Source of the DNA: Zygnema cylindricum
Lineage: Eukaryota; Streptophyta; Zygnematophyceae; Zygnematales; Zygnemataceae
Reading direction: 5' to 3'
DNA: 64,000 nucleotides
Assembly: GCA_037447655.1 (NCBI GenBank)
Contig: JBBHKE010002397.1
Coordinates: 387,960 to 451,959 of the forward strand
Below are positions 36,421 through 48,629 of the stretch, piece by piece (the first letter of the stretch is position 1; each line of letters starts with the position of its first letter). The notes below the pieces were generated by a model. The model was not told the DNA's origin and did not search any database. It saw only the letters and a program-made list of their open reading frames with translations. Both the position numbers and the translations under genes were made by a program.

Positions 36421-37595
36421 AAAAAAAAAAATCAAAGGTCTCCAAAGTCACGTGGCTTCGGACAAGGTGACCGCAAAATTTTTGCCGAAAAGAAATACAG
36501 TTTTTTCCACTAGATTTAAGTACGGTCAGTTTTACCATCAGTTTGTAGGATTCTAACGGAAAACGTCCAAATGAAAACGGAATTTACAACTCACACAGCA
36601 AACTGAATATGACATAGATAATATACACATATAACAGCAGTTCGAGCTTCATTCACAGTACCGTAAATATTTAACTAAGTATATCTTACATCCTCACCAC
36701 CTGATTTTTTAGGTGAAAATAAAATCAAATAATGCATTTAACCACTGTATTTTCCGACGTCCCAAGTCATGGCCCAGTTTGTTTGACCAAAGAAAACACC
36801 AAGAAGTGGAATATCGAAATTTACAAAATTACAGATAAATGATAACAGAAGAAACTTGTATTTCCTAAAAACTTAAACCTCATGTAATTTTTAAAGAACT
36901 TACACTCATGTACTTCCTAAAACCTTAAATTTGAAGTTGACCACTGTCCTGTCTCTAAATTCACCTCTAAAAGTTACCAGAGGAACACATCTCTTATCTA
37001 AGTAGAGACAAAAAAGAGCTTTTGCTATAAACAAGAACCATACTAATTACTTTAGGAGGAAAAAAATATTTTCTCTCGTTTTTCTTACATCAACATATAA
37101 AGAGAAAAACAAAAGTCAAATCCCTACTTCAAACTAATATATGAGAAAAAGCAAAAAAATATAAAACTTCCTTTTTGATATATAAAAAATATAAAATCCT
37201 TAGTGCGAAAAAAAATTAGGGTTAAGGAATCAGCCCAAACGGTCATTTTCAGAAGAATCTACAGAGGTATTTTTTCCCTATGACATTTTTAGGGTATTCC
37301 TAAACTGCTTTTATAGATGAATCATATTTACCATTTACAAGTCGTACAATTTTACGACCTTCATTCATGTTTTGCGTTTTTGTTTTACGATTTAGCTTTT
37401 CATTTTCCGTTTCACGTTAAGTTTTACGTTTTACGTTTTAAATTTTACATTTCATATTCAATGTTTGTTGAATATTTGCGTCATTTATTTAACACGTTTA
37501 TTGAATATGTTGTGCGAAAATGTCGACCTCATTTTCTTTTATTTATTTTTGAATGAATCGATCACAAAGTTTTTCAAAACCAAAATATGTCGATC
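36421..37595. other. Intergenic, nothing recognised
   Basis: AT-rich spacer. A TTTTACGTTTTACG-type repeat lies near 37370-37450. Confidence 0.4.
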
Positions 37596-40500
37596 TCATT
37601 TCGGTCGATTTTTCTGAATGAATCGAGTACAAAGTTTTTCGAAACCTTCGTCACTACAGACGAGCATCGTACTGACGGCGCAAGAAGACGGAATTTCTTG
37701 AAGACGACGATGACGAGCTTGAATCCGGGTTTCCAAATGATACCCAAAATAGTGTGGGAAAATGGCTAATTCTTGAACTTTTCGTCCCATACTCTCCACC
37801 AAATACGAATGCTTAATTCTTAATGTCTCTTCACTGAAAAAATAGAAATAGGAAAAAACAGAATTAGAAAAAGAAAAAATGAGATGAGAGAAGAGAAGAG
37901 AAAATGAAAGGAAACGATTGCAAAATCGATTCTTTCTTTCCTTGTGCACCTTCTCCTTCGCCATTACTCATCTCTTTCTCTCTCTTTCCCTCCATCTCCC
38001 CCACTCTCTTCCAACCTTTTTCTTTCTCTCCGACTTCCTATTACTCCCTTATAATTATTTTTCTCATTATAATATTCATAATTGTTATTCTCATTACAAT
38101 ATGATTCTCATTCACTCTCTCTTTCTCTCTCACTCCTCACATTCCCTCTCTTTTTTTTCTCTCTCGCTCTTCAAATATAGACGAGAAAACTTGAAGACCT
38201 TCTAGGGTTGCTTAGAGTTTTTAAGGTTTTTAAGGGTTTTCTAGAGTTTTTTAGGGTTTGTTAAGGTTTTTTACCTGTAATTGACGATGGAGGGAAATAA
38301 GTAGACCATATGAACAACTTCTTCTCGTGTCAGTCCAAAACTTTCGAGAAGGTTTATTTTGGACGCAATATTGGAGAGAGAGCAACATAGAACACGGCCG
38401 TTCCGTAAAACCATTTTGGCTATAGCTTTCCGTTCCATTCCGATTGACTCGAAAAAAGTTAATGTGGGAATAATGTTTCTTTCAATATTCAAAGTGAGAA
38501 CCTGGATACAATTTTTACACAACAGTTTCTATGCGAGAATTAAACTCCTTCGCAAATAACGGAAAACAAAACAACGAAAAACAATATTACGAAAAACAAG
38601 CAATGGAGTCAAATTATCGGGAATTGGGAGTAAAATCAAACAGATTTTCGATAGATTTTCCATGGGATCAAAGAAATACCTCAGGATTTTTGGAAATTAG
38701 TTTTGAAACTGTTTCTTTGTCTCCCAAAAGGCTCTCAAGGAAGTTCAAAGACGGTAATATGTTGCTCTCCACACTATTTCACCCAAAAAGAAAACATCCC
38801 AACACTCAATTAAAAATGAGATTTTGTGTGTTTAAACAATCTGTTTACCATACCTATCTGTTTTTCTGATATGAAAGTGCACAAAAAACTGCATTTAAAC
38901 TAGAACTAGGTCTAGATTCAGTGTAAATTATAATGAATCGAGCGACTCTTTCATTGTAAACTCGATTTTGTAAAAAAAAACAAAACAGCTCTGGATTAAA
39001 CCTAGTGACATCACATCCTGCATTCCTTTAGTGCGATCGGTGTTTTATCTCTCTTCCCAATTTTTCATTGGATATAGCAATTGAAATATGAGACTAGTAT
39101 CTTTCACCTTCTAAGTCAAAATTCGACAATTGTGAAATACGAATTTGAGAAGCGAAACAATACATCAACATTGGTAACGTGATATATTGTAGCTTAAAAG
39201 CCATATTCTCAAAATGATACATGAACACTGATAGCAAGATATATTGTAGCTTAGAAGTTATATGACTCAAATTAATACATCGACATTAACAGAGAGGTAA
39301 TTTGAAGCTTAAAGTTACCTCACTTAAAATAATACATCAACACTATTAGAGAACACATTGTATTTTAAAGTTACCTGAACACTAACAGAGAAATGTATTG
39401 TAGTTCAAGGTTACCTGACTCGGAATAATACAGCAACACTAATAGAAAGATAAATTATCGTTTAACACATGATTCAAAATTATACATTAACATGATAGCG
39501 AGATAAACTGTAATTTAAAACTTATACGACTCACCTGCAAGCCAGTAATCCGGGACACTTTGTCACGGCTCTCACTAACTCCATATTGGACAGACCTGCC
39601 CTCCTAAGAGACTCCACAGCTGGTTGCAACGTGGCAGTCACTGAGCATCCCAAAATCTGAGGATATGTTCGAATCATTTTGCTGATGCCACGTGTCAAAA
39701 TTCCAAGCTCCAGAAGATATCGAACGCATGGTTGCATGCAAATCTGTTCCATCCTCAAGATACAACCATCCATTCATCCACCCTCCCTTTTTTCTTACTT
39801 AGGACAGAAGTGATTCCATAAGTAATTCCTAAAAAGGAGCGAGAGAGTGAAAGAAAGGACGAGAAAAAGGAAGAGGGAAAGAAAGGGAGAGAGGAAGAAA
39901 AAAAGGACAAGAGAAAGGAAGAGAGAGAGAAAGAAAAGAAGGACGAGAGAAAGGAAGAGAGAGAAAGAAAGAAAGGACCAGAGAAAGGAAGAGAGAGAGA
40001 AAGGACCAGAGAAAGGAAGAGAGAGAGAAAGAAAGAAAGGACAAGAGGAAGCAAGAGAGAGAGAAATAAAGGACGAGAGATAGGAAGAGGGAGAAAGAAA
40101 GAATCGAGAGAACGGAAGTGAGAGAAAGTAAGGGAGAGAGAAAAAAAAAGGGAGAGAGAAAGGAAGGGAGCGAGAGAGGAAGAGAAGAGGAAAGAAGGAA
40201 ATAAGAACTTGGTCCAGGTTTTATTATTACTCTTTGTTTTGTTATTCTGAGGACATGCAAGTTTTGGACGGTCCAAAATATCCCAACAGACGCGGGGGAA
40301 GCAAATGGAGTGGGGGAGTGGGGGCAGGAGAGAGCGAGAGAGGGAGGGATTGAGGGAGGGAGGGAGGGAGGGAGGGAGGGAAAGAGGGAGAGAGAGAGAT
40401 ACCAACCTGTACAGCAGGACTTAGTAGTTTCGGATAAATTTCGATAACTCGCCCCAAATCGACTCCCTGAAACCACTCAAAATCCCAACCGTGCAAAAAA

Positions 40501-43500
40501 CATCTTTTTTTGTTAGTTATAAAATGTCATTTCCGCTACTAATAACGAACAAAAAACCTCTTTCATATTTTGAAAATGCCCTAATGTCCTGTTTTACGTA
40601 AAAAAAAACTGTCAAAGAAACAAAAACAACAACAACAACAAAAACAACAAAAACAACAAAAAGTTTTTTCTAAACACCCATTTATATACCTTCACTCCGA
40701 CTGCCTGAAGACAAGTCATGTTGGCTCGAAGAGTTTCGAGGGACATTCCGAGAAAATTCGGGCAGCCACTCAAAACTTGTGCAACTGCCCGAGGTCGAAC
40801 TCCCACACTATGTAACAACTGAACTTGAGCCACAACATCGCTGAAATGCAAATTGCACGAATTAAGAGCTCGACCGATACAAGAAGCCTGTTCTTGCCGA
40901 AAAAATAACGTATACAAGAAAAAAACATAAAAGACAAGTGAAGGAAAAGGAAAAGAAAAGTTGAGAAGTTGTCGTAATAAACAGGAATTGGAAGTGAATC
41001 ACAAGAAGAAGACAGGTGATCTCGGAAGCATTCATGATTTGAAAGATCATAAAAAAAGGAAAAAAAACTATCCGAATATTTAAATATATTCAGATGTGTT
41101 TGAATGTATTTTGGAGACAGGAAGTGATAAGAAGCAATGGCCCAAAGAAAAAGATTGTTCGAGGTACTAATGAAAGTCAAAATTCGGTATTATCATCCTC
41201 TGACTCAGTACACCGTGAATCCTTACTAGGGTAAAGAAATTATTAATTTACTACTATTGATTCTTATTCAGTTCCAAATGACATGGCTGATTTTAAACTA
41301 TTATTGTTAAGGAAAAACGAAGTGTTTTTTTTGCTATTTTTTGGTCAGCGGGCAAAAAAAATCGTCACCGACAGCAATTCATAGAGAACTTTCAACAGCC
41401 AGCTTAGACCTGAGAGGGAGAAAGCGGGGGACGAGAGAGAGGGGATGAAAAGGAGAAGGGGAAGGAGAAGGAGGCTTTCATTTCTCACCTCCATTCCCAA
41501 GTTGTAAAGGTAACTGACTATTTTTGAAGTCCCATTACGTTCCAACATATCACGTATCTGGTCTGGCAAACTTTCAGCCAATGGGAGGCCTCGAGAATAT
41601 GCCGCCCAATCTGCTTGTTTGGCTTCTAGTAGCAATTCAGTTATGAGCAACGGAACTTTTGATGCAACTGTAACGGCAGCGTCTTGTGGCATAGAACGGC
41701 CTTGTAGTTCCTCAATAAGAATGCATCGAACTCTTTCTCGTTTACTCACCTAAAATTTATAAGGAAACAAAAGAAAATATAAAAGAAAAGAAATTACAAG
41801 AAATCAATAAGAATGCATCGAACTCTTCCTCATTTACTCACCTAAAACACATAAAGAAACAAAAGAAAATAAAAAATAGAAGAAATTACAACAAATCAAT
41901 AAGAATGCATCGGACTCTTTCTTGTTTACCCACCCTAGAAAAAAAATAAAAGACATTACAAAAAAATCACAATGAGGTATATATGCAGTTAGCGAGTATA
42001 AAATCCGTGTATAAGTGTGAGGGGATTTTGACTGCGTGTAATTTGCAAAAGTGGTAGAAAAAATAGAGAGAAATGATATAGATATAAGTACTTCAATTTG
42101 AGAATATCCCACATTTTGCGTAGTGGCTTCCAACCTGCACTCACTCTGTTTTCTATGATCATTCAATACTTAAAATTGTGTTTTCATTATATATCTTAAA
42201 GTAGTAATTTAACATGGAGACTGCAAATCGGAATTGGAATTTGAAATGTCGATTAAACTACACTATCCACAGTAAATACCACAGACTATTTCAGATGTCA
42301 CTAAACAAAGTGACATGAACAAAGTTTTAGGAAAAAAGTTCTAAGGAGGTAAATATAAGTGCGCTATAATCGAAATAATCGTATAGAAAACTGTATGAAA
42401 GGTACTGTTTTCTGTATAATTACAAGGATTGTTTTCTGTACAGTTACAAGGGTTACTGGCCAGTAAAGTCAGAAATTGCGTACATAATAAGTTTTATAGT
42501 TACCCTAAAAGCAGTTTAGTGCTTAATGGGCACAAATCCAAGTAAAATCATGTGCTTCATATTGCTTACCTCTCCCACTATTAATGAACTGCTTTTGCTG
42601 CTTTGAATTTCCATCGCTTTTGTTATTGTCAAGAACTAGAAACTGGAAATAAATGCTAAAATGTTTTATTATATGAATACATATAGACTTAATTTGGAAC
42701 TGGAAATGAATGTCCAGGTTTGCCCATTTTTGCACACATGATTTGATATGGACCATATTAATGTTATATCCACACTATGTCTCTGCCCATCAAAAATTAG
42801 TGTGAAGGAATTATTAATGTGATCGCGGAATTGGAATGTATAATACTGAAGAGTGTACCAACACTATATTATGATTTTCGATCCAAGAAAAAAGCCAGAA
42901 CCAAAAAATGCTATTGACAATAAAACCGATAAGGAGTGTACACCGCTAATCGTTATTAGTGTTAAAGTTTTTTCGTCACTTAAAACATCTTTTCTCCGTG
43001 CACACTTGTCGGATTGTCAATCGGAGACCGCCAATAGGAAGGTGAGAATCTTAACTTCCAATAGCAACCATCGAATTGACAATCCGACAAGTGTGCACGA
43101 AGAAAGATGTCTCAAGTGACGATTTTTTTTTTAACACTAATAACGATTAGCATTGTAATTCTCCAAGGCTAGGTGAAGTAGACAGTGTACACTCCAATAC
43201 CTAGAACTCACCTGAACAGCCAGAGATCCTCTATACTCCTCCGGCTCCTCGTTCCATGTTTTCAATGGCATGAGTTCCAATAAAGAACTGTCCACTTTTT
43301 CAACTTGCCATTGACCTCCTTTCCCACTCTTTAGCCCATCTCCGTAAGAAAAACGGTTTTTTCCTCGTTCGAGACCCATATCTCTGCTCAAAACTGCGAC
43401 AGAATTGGGTGGACGTGTATTTCCTGAGAGACAACTTTGATCCCAGGAGAAGCTTCCACGTGGCGAGTCCTCATTGGTCTTAGTCGGACTTTTTTGCTCC

Positions 43501-44274
43501 GAGGGAACAGCAGAAAGGTTGCCTGGCCAGGGACTTCTGATACCAGATTTTGTGTTGATAAAAGATAGATTTTTGGTGTCATGAAAATGGAGCAAACTAC
43601 TTAATTGCGAATTCGCATTGATGCCGTTGTTGCTGTTACTACTTATACTACTATTACTAGTTATACTGCTATTTTTACTGCTATTTTTACTACTATTATT
43701 ACTACTATTACTAATACTGTTGTTAGTACTGTCGAGACATCTTCTGCTTGAGATCTTCCTTTCCGGGCTACCGTTAATAAATGCATTAGATTTTGCAGAA
43801 AACAGATATGGTTCATCCGATAGAGTCGCTCTGGGATTTCCATTCATTTTTCTCTTTGTTGAGCTGTCTTCGGTCTTTCTTTGGATAGTACCGTTACAAA
43901 TGTCAGAAGAACTTTGTCCTTTGTTAAGATTATTTGTTGTAACTTTTCTATTGGACATAGCAATAGGTACTATCCTATCTTCTTGCCTTACTTTCACCTT
44001 CCCTTTCCCAATTTTGTTTTGGTTTCCCGTCTCCCCTTGAATACTGATGCTGAAATTCTCTGCTTCACAAGGTAATTCCAATGGCAACTTTTGAGGTGAA
44101 ACACATTCACCCATAGGTCTCCTTCTTCTTTTTGTTGCCAGAACATTAATTGATGTTTCTATTGGATCTCTTTGGGAACTAGTGAGACCTTCAGTAAGTC
44201 CATGAAAAGTCTCGGAGACATTTTCCGTTTGTGATGGGGAAGGCGTCGGTCCGGGAAGATGCCGCTTGCAACGC
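37596..44274 (-). CDS. mTERF family protein, eight exons seen, 5' exon not found
   Basis: mTERF proteins are helical-repeat nucleic-acid binders. In plants they act in chloroplasts and mitochondria in transcription and RNA processing. Exons in coding order are 44274-43212, 41749-41489, 40887-40690, 40466-40407, 39743-39535, 38773-38680, 38501-38275 and 37833-37596 (stop). All phases agree, giving at least 782 residues. Roughly the last 400 residues carry repeated mTERF helices with the usual proline: VLSGCPNFLGMSLE, VIEIYPKLLSPAVQ, MIRTYPQILGCSV, AVTKCPGLLAC, LISKNPEVLTLNI and MVYLFPSIVNY. A C-terminal FPHYFGYHLETRIQARHR is characteristic of plastid mTERFs. The first 354 visible residues are low-complexity, rich in Ser, Asn and Lys, with a poly-Ser/Asn block near 43620-43730. 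The first exon must carry the start and any transit peptide and was not identified beyond 44274. Which numbered mTERF it matches cannot be decided. Confidence 0.85.
38000..38170. repeat. CT-rich and ATT-rich low complexity in the last mTERF intron
   Basis: CTCTTTCTCTC blocks on the plus strand, purine-rich in the transcript. This runs against the tendency of the other long tracts. Confidence 0.7.
39300..39534. repeat. Degenerate repeat in an mTERF intron
   Basis: From about 39140 to 39534 a unit of 70-90 bases recurs imperfectly, containing AATAATACATCAACACTAA, AGAGA and TTGTAGCTTAAAGTTA. At least five units can be followed. Non-coding. Confidence 0.6.
39835..40200. repeat. Purine-rich tandem repeat in an mTERF intron
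   Basis: About twelve imperfect units of AGAGAAAGGAAGAGAGAGAAAGAAAGGAC, period roughly 30 bases. The long frame on the minus strand is Ser/Leu/Phe repeat and not a gene. Confidence 0.85.
40328..40406. repeat. GGGA and GA microsatellite next to a donor
   Basis: In transcript orientation this is a CT/CCCT run starting about 6 bases after the donor of the mTERF exon ending at 40407. Confidence 0.85.
42941..43155. mobile_element. MITE of the hairpin family in an mTERF intron
   Basis: Best-preserved member. The ends are CACCGCTAATCGTTATTAGT and, reverse-complemented, CAATGCTAATCGTTATTAGT, each bordered by TA. Inner arms ACATCTTTTCTCCGTGCACA at about 42986 and TGTGCACGAAGAAAGATGTC at about 43092 extend the inverted repeat to nearly 90 bases per arm around a short loop. 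Non-coding; about 215 bp. Confidence 0.85.
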
Positions 44275-46552
44275 CTAAAACGAAAAATAGAAAGAAAGAA
44301 GAAAAAAAAAAAAAAACGATAAGTAGAGATCGTAAGATAGCACAAAACCAAAACAAAATGGAAAACAGCAGTATCAAAGAGGACAAAACCATTAACACGA
44401 TATATCGTCTCTATGATTGAAGTCCATTTGTTGGTTCTTTTGAGGTTCATTTGCTAAATCTGTTTGGTATAAAATATTAGTTTTAAGACAATTACATAAG
44501 AAGAAATTCCTGGAGTTACTGTCAGTAGCTCCATTAATGTACAGATAACGGTTGTCCATCACTCGTACGGAGACCGACCATAACCGAAATAACCGGCATT
44601 AGTTGATTCACAGTCTTTTACTCCCAGTATATTACTTTTAACTACCGGTAATAAAATTTAATAGCAACGCCAGTATCGCCAGTAACTCCAGAGTCCGTAC
44701 CTCGGGATAACTGTAGTTACTGCAATGACCGTTATTTTCAAGGTTTATAATTAGTAATTACCCTATTAGTGCATATGCATCTCGAAAAATGCACCAATAT
44801 TAGTGTGGATCGACGATGCTAAGACAGTCAGGAATTGGCAAAACACACACTCACAGCCTTGAACAATTCAGAGAAAAAGAGAGTATAGCATTTACCTGTT
44901 CTTAAAACAACAGAATAAGACCATAACAAGTGGAGTAATTCTCTTGACATTTAAAATTTTATAACCACAGAAATAACGGCTAATAGTGCATATAATTTGC
45001 ATTCCAAACAATAGTCGCTCTTCAAGCCAGTCAATAGATAATAAACGTAAAACAGACTAATTAATAACTGTTTGTTTTTGCTACAATTTTTCGATAAACA
45101 GTCATGGGCTCAGGGACGTTTTTACAGGTGAAGGACTAAAGAAGAATGACATAGGAATTTTACTTTTCCTATTCACAAAACGTCAAGATGCACGAAGCAG
45201 AAAATGACAAGAGTCCACACTATCGTTATCGATGATAAATTTGGATAAGATACAATCTACACCAATTTATATCATGGATCAGAAGGATACACACGATCAA
45301 AAAACATAGTTTCATTGAAACTAAACCGCCCATTGCTATTTTAGACAGTTTTCGGGCACTCGAACGTCTTTGACTTTACAATCAACCGTTGTACTTCTTT
45401 TGTTTTAAGGAGCAATCAAAAGGTAAAGGTCTCTCCTTTCCATCATGGTATCGCGACAGAAAATTCGAAGCCTCTGTGTGAGAAAGATACTTTGAGTGCT
45501 CGAAAAATGTTTAGCACTAACAGCAAAAGGCAGTGCACACCTATCATTGCTATTAGTGTGGAACTTATTCAGGTACTCAAAATCGTTTCCCATGGTAAAA
45601 AGTTATAATTTTAAATCTCCACATCACAATCAAAAGCAAAATCTTTTAAAACTCCTAAATTAACTGTTTGCTAAATAACACCCCAAAATCTAGTCAAGAG
45701 GAACAACGAACTCCTTTCCTTTTTAAAGGAACTTTTTTTTTACTGCCATAAAAAAGCGTAACATTAATAGCTGTGAACTATTGAATGTTTGTCAAAGTTT
45801 ACGATGATGGAGGGTGTCAGCCATTCAGAATTTAAAAAATTGCAGGGAATATTGTAAGAAATACTGTGTGCATCAATAAAGGGGAAAATGGTTTCCCCGG
45901 TTTTACCAGAAAAACTGAATAGAAAGAACAGATATCAACAGGGAAAGCCTGATTGAAAACATTCTTGAAATAAGATAAGGTCATCTGAAAAGTTGATCAC
46001 TAACTCAAACAGTTTCCTAAGTTTCTTTAACTTAGAATCTGAAGTACCTCTTTGTATTACTTTGTAACTATGTTTGTCCATTGAATTCGGCTGAAATGAT
46101 GAAAATGACAAATACGAGTTTTATGCCAACAGTCATACCCTTTATCCGGAATCACAATAAACAAAGCAGGAAAAAAAAAAAAAAAGACGAATGATAAAAT
46201 AACAAAATAAAGTTAATCCAGCAGCCATAATATCTTTTCTTTGGAAATCATTAAGTACTATTGTTTGTTCGTTACCAATGTATTAATAAGATATAGTTTA
46301 ATGATCCTTCGATTATATTTGTCCCTTTGGTTAAGAAAATCGGTGAAAGATGGAAAACTGCGTTGGTTTCAAACGTCCAAGCAAGAAAAACAAATGTCTC
46401 TGGTTTAAAACATTTTAAATTTTTGAAAAAAACCACAACATTGTAGCTAGAAACATACTCTTTTCCGGACTTGTACAGTTTTTTAAAGTGTATTTTTTTA
46501 TAAACCACTTTATTGGTTTTCTTTGCACATAATTCCAGATCCATACTATACC
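44275..46552. other. Upstream region of the mTERF gene
   Basis: Should contain the first mTERF exon and promoter, but no ATG exon with a donor of the required phase could be picked. No other gene is supported. Confidence 0.35.
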
Positions 46553-46827
46553 ATGTATCAATTATTAGCATTAAGATTTTTTCCGCCGTTAACATAAACT
46601 TTTTTACGAGAACACGTGTTTGATTTTCATTTAAAGTCCGCCAATCGAATCTTATCTTTTCTTCAGGAGTTTCAGCATTTCCTTGGAGATTTCACGGCTT
46701 TCTAAATTTATCAGGGGGTTCATCTGAGCTGTCAAATTAATGATCCGACAAGTGTACACCGAGAAAAATGCATTTAATTTAATTTAAAGGTCAAAAAAAT
46801 CATTAATGCTAGTAGCGATACACGGTG
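46553..46827. mobile_element. Degenerate MITE of the hairpin family
   Basis: Right end GTAGCGATACACGGTG followed by TA; left end CAATTATTAGCATTAAG. Inner arms ACGAGAACACGTGTTTGATT and CCGACAAGTGTACACCGAGA. Left boundary approximate. Confidence 0.6.
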
Positions 46828-46969
46828 TAGCTTCCAATAGATAATAAGATGTATAAAATAAGAAGTGTAAAATAAGAAAGCACTAATTAGAAAATTCTGT
46901 GGAAGGCGGACTATCACTAAAACGTCCAAAAAAATATGCATTAGATCATTATTGCAGCAAATGATACCA

Positions 46970-47100
46970 CATTTTTGTTCTAAAGTACATTTTCCCTTAA
47001 AGTACAGTTTTCCTTTAGAGTACATTTTCTCTTTGAAGTACATTTCTTCTTTAAAGTGCATTCTCCCTTCGAAGTACATTTTCCCATTAAAGTACATTTT
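46970..47100. repeat. Short tandem repeat AAAGTACATTTTCCCTT
   Basis: Six to seven imperfect units of 17-19 bases. The translated minus-strand repeat (YFKEKM type) is an artefact. Confidence 0.75.
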
Positions 47101-47225
47101 CGTCAAAAACTGTGTACAGAGGGAAAAAAATGGTGGTTGAGAGAGAACTTTGCAAATGTGAGTAATCCAAACAAGATGTTTGCTCAAACTAAATTGCTCA
47201 TCGCTATTAATATTGACCATTTTTC

Positions 47226-47264
47226 GGGAGGGAGGGAGGGAGGGAGGGAGGGAGGGAGAGAGGG
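47226..47264. repeat. GGGA microsatellite
   Basis: Eight perfect GGGA/GAGG units in intergenic DNA. Confidence 0.9.
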
Positions 47265-48256
47265 CATTTAAATTCGTTTAGCGTTACGTTCAACCGTTGG
47301 ATTTATTTTCCGGGGCAAGAATTTGAAAAATAACGGTCTCACCTTTCGATCTTGATGTCATTATAAAAGATCGGACGAGTGAGTGGTGAAAAAAAGTATG
47401 TAGTATATCTTACTCCATAATTTTTGCCATAAAAATGTTAAGCTCATGGATTCAGAGACTTAACAAAGAATATTATTGTCGAGAAAAGGAATTTCAACAA
47501 ACAAGTCTTCAGATTCCTGGTTAAAAAATCAATACAATTTCACGGTTTCAAAAAACTCAGAAGAAAGCAATGTAATTTTAGCTTAAATATATTCAAATCT
47601 ACTTCAGTCCAGAAGATTTCACGGACCTGAATGACAAGATTGGTTGTAATTTCCATCCGGTTTGCACATTTTTAGGTTTAGATCCTCTCAAAAACGACTT
47701 AGAAAACGCACACAAAGGATAGAAATCGCTCTGCCATGGTGCCACGTGGCAGGACACATCTCGAGTGACGACAAAAGAACAGGAGGGAGCACACATTCCG
47801 ATATTCAGGAAGGAAAGGTGAAGGAAAAGAGAAGAGAGGGAAAAATAAGACATATATTAGAAGAAATAAGAAGAACGCATTGACAGAAGACAGGTAGAGG
47901 AGGAGAAAAGAGGAAGTTGGGAAAAATGAGAGAGAGAGAGCGCGAATGAGAGAGAGGAGACGAAGGGAACTCAAAGGAGGCAAGGGACTACAAAGCTATG
48001 ATTAAAAATACGATAGTGCGATACGAGTTACCGCTCGAACAATTGTTTGTTTAGTTCGCACAAAATACAGTGCGCTTTTTCGTGCGATGGTGGGTTAAAG
48101 TCTTAAAGACTTGAAGGATGGGTACAAACGATAAAGTACACTAGGTGGAGTCACGTCAAGCCTGCAAGAAAGAGAGGCGAGCAAAAGACTGCCACGTCAC
48201 TATTCGAGGATTGAATGCCACGTCAAATGTCGTCAGATTCTGTACTTTTTATTAAA
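47265..48256. other. Intergenic, nothing recognised
   Basis: AT-rich spacer with a GAGA-rich block at about 47820-47990. Confidence 0.4.
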
Positions 48257-48264
48257 GTTTGGAC

Positions 48265-48569
48265 CATAGTTCAAAAGTAGGTGAAAGTAGGCCCATACAA
48301 TATGCCTATTGTATGCAAAACATACAATATGAATTTAAGACCCATATTGTATTCAGACCTATTCGGACCAATTAAAACATTCGGACCAAAAATTAGACCA
48401 ATTAAAACATTCGGACCAAAAAAAATTATTTACACCGTCAGATTCAGACGATCGGACGGTCTCTGATAAAATTAGCGAACTAAGAAGATCACATGAAAAT
48501 CCCATAACACAACTTACGATAAAGGCGCCGACCAAAGGCCTACCATAAAAACGCTACTTTTGAACTATG
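48265..48569. mobile_element. hAT-like non-autonomous element, family CATAGTTCAAAAG, copy 1
   Basis: Terminal repeats CATAGTTCAAAAGTAG and CTACTTTTGAACTATG. Flanks are GTTTGGAC (48257-48264) and GTTTGGAA (48570-48577), a 7-of-8 match to an 8-bp target duplication. The interior has GTCAGATTCAGACGATCGGA, CATACAATATG and AAGAAGATCACATGAAAA blocks shared with copies 2 and 3. Non-coding, 305 bp. Confidence 0.85.
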
Positions 48570-48629
48570 GTTTGGAACGTTTGAACATGCTTTTCTCCTG
48601 ACGCCAATAGTGCTGATCGCTGTTTAAAG

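Noticed and set aside
39755-40476. Two overlapping frames of over 210 codons on the minus strand
   Set aside because: Almost entirely Ser/Leu/Phe/Pro from the GA/CT repeat within an mTERF intron.
40770-41180. 136-codon hydrophobic minus-strand frame
   Set aside because: Mostly intron; only the part from 40887 down belongs to an mTERF exon, and in a different frame.
43618-44040. Hydrophobic Leu-rich plus-strand frame resembling membrane segments
   Set aside because: It is antisense to the Ser/Asn-rich exon of the mTERF gene and has no exon structure of its own.
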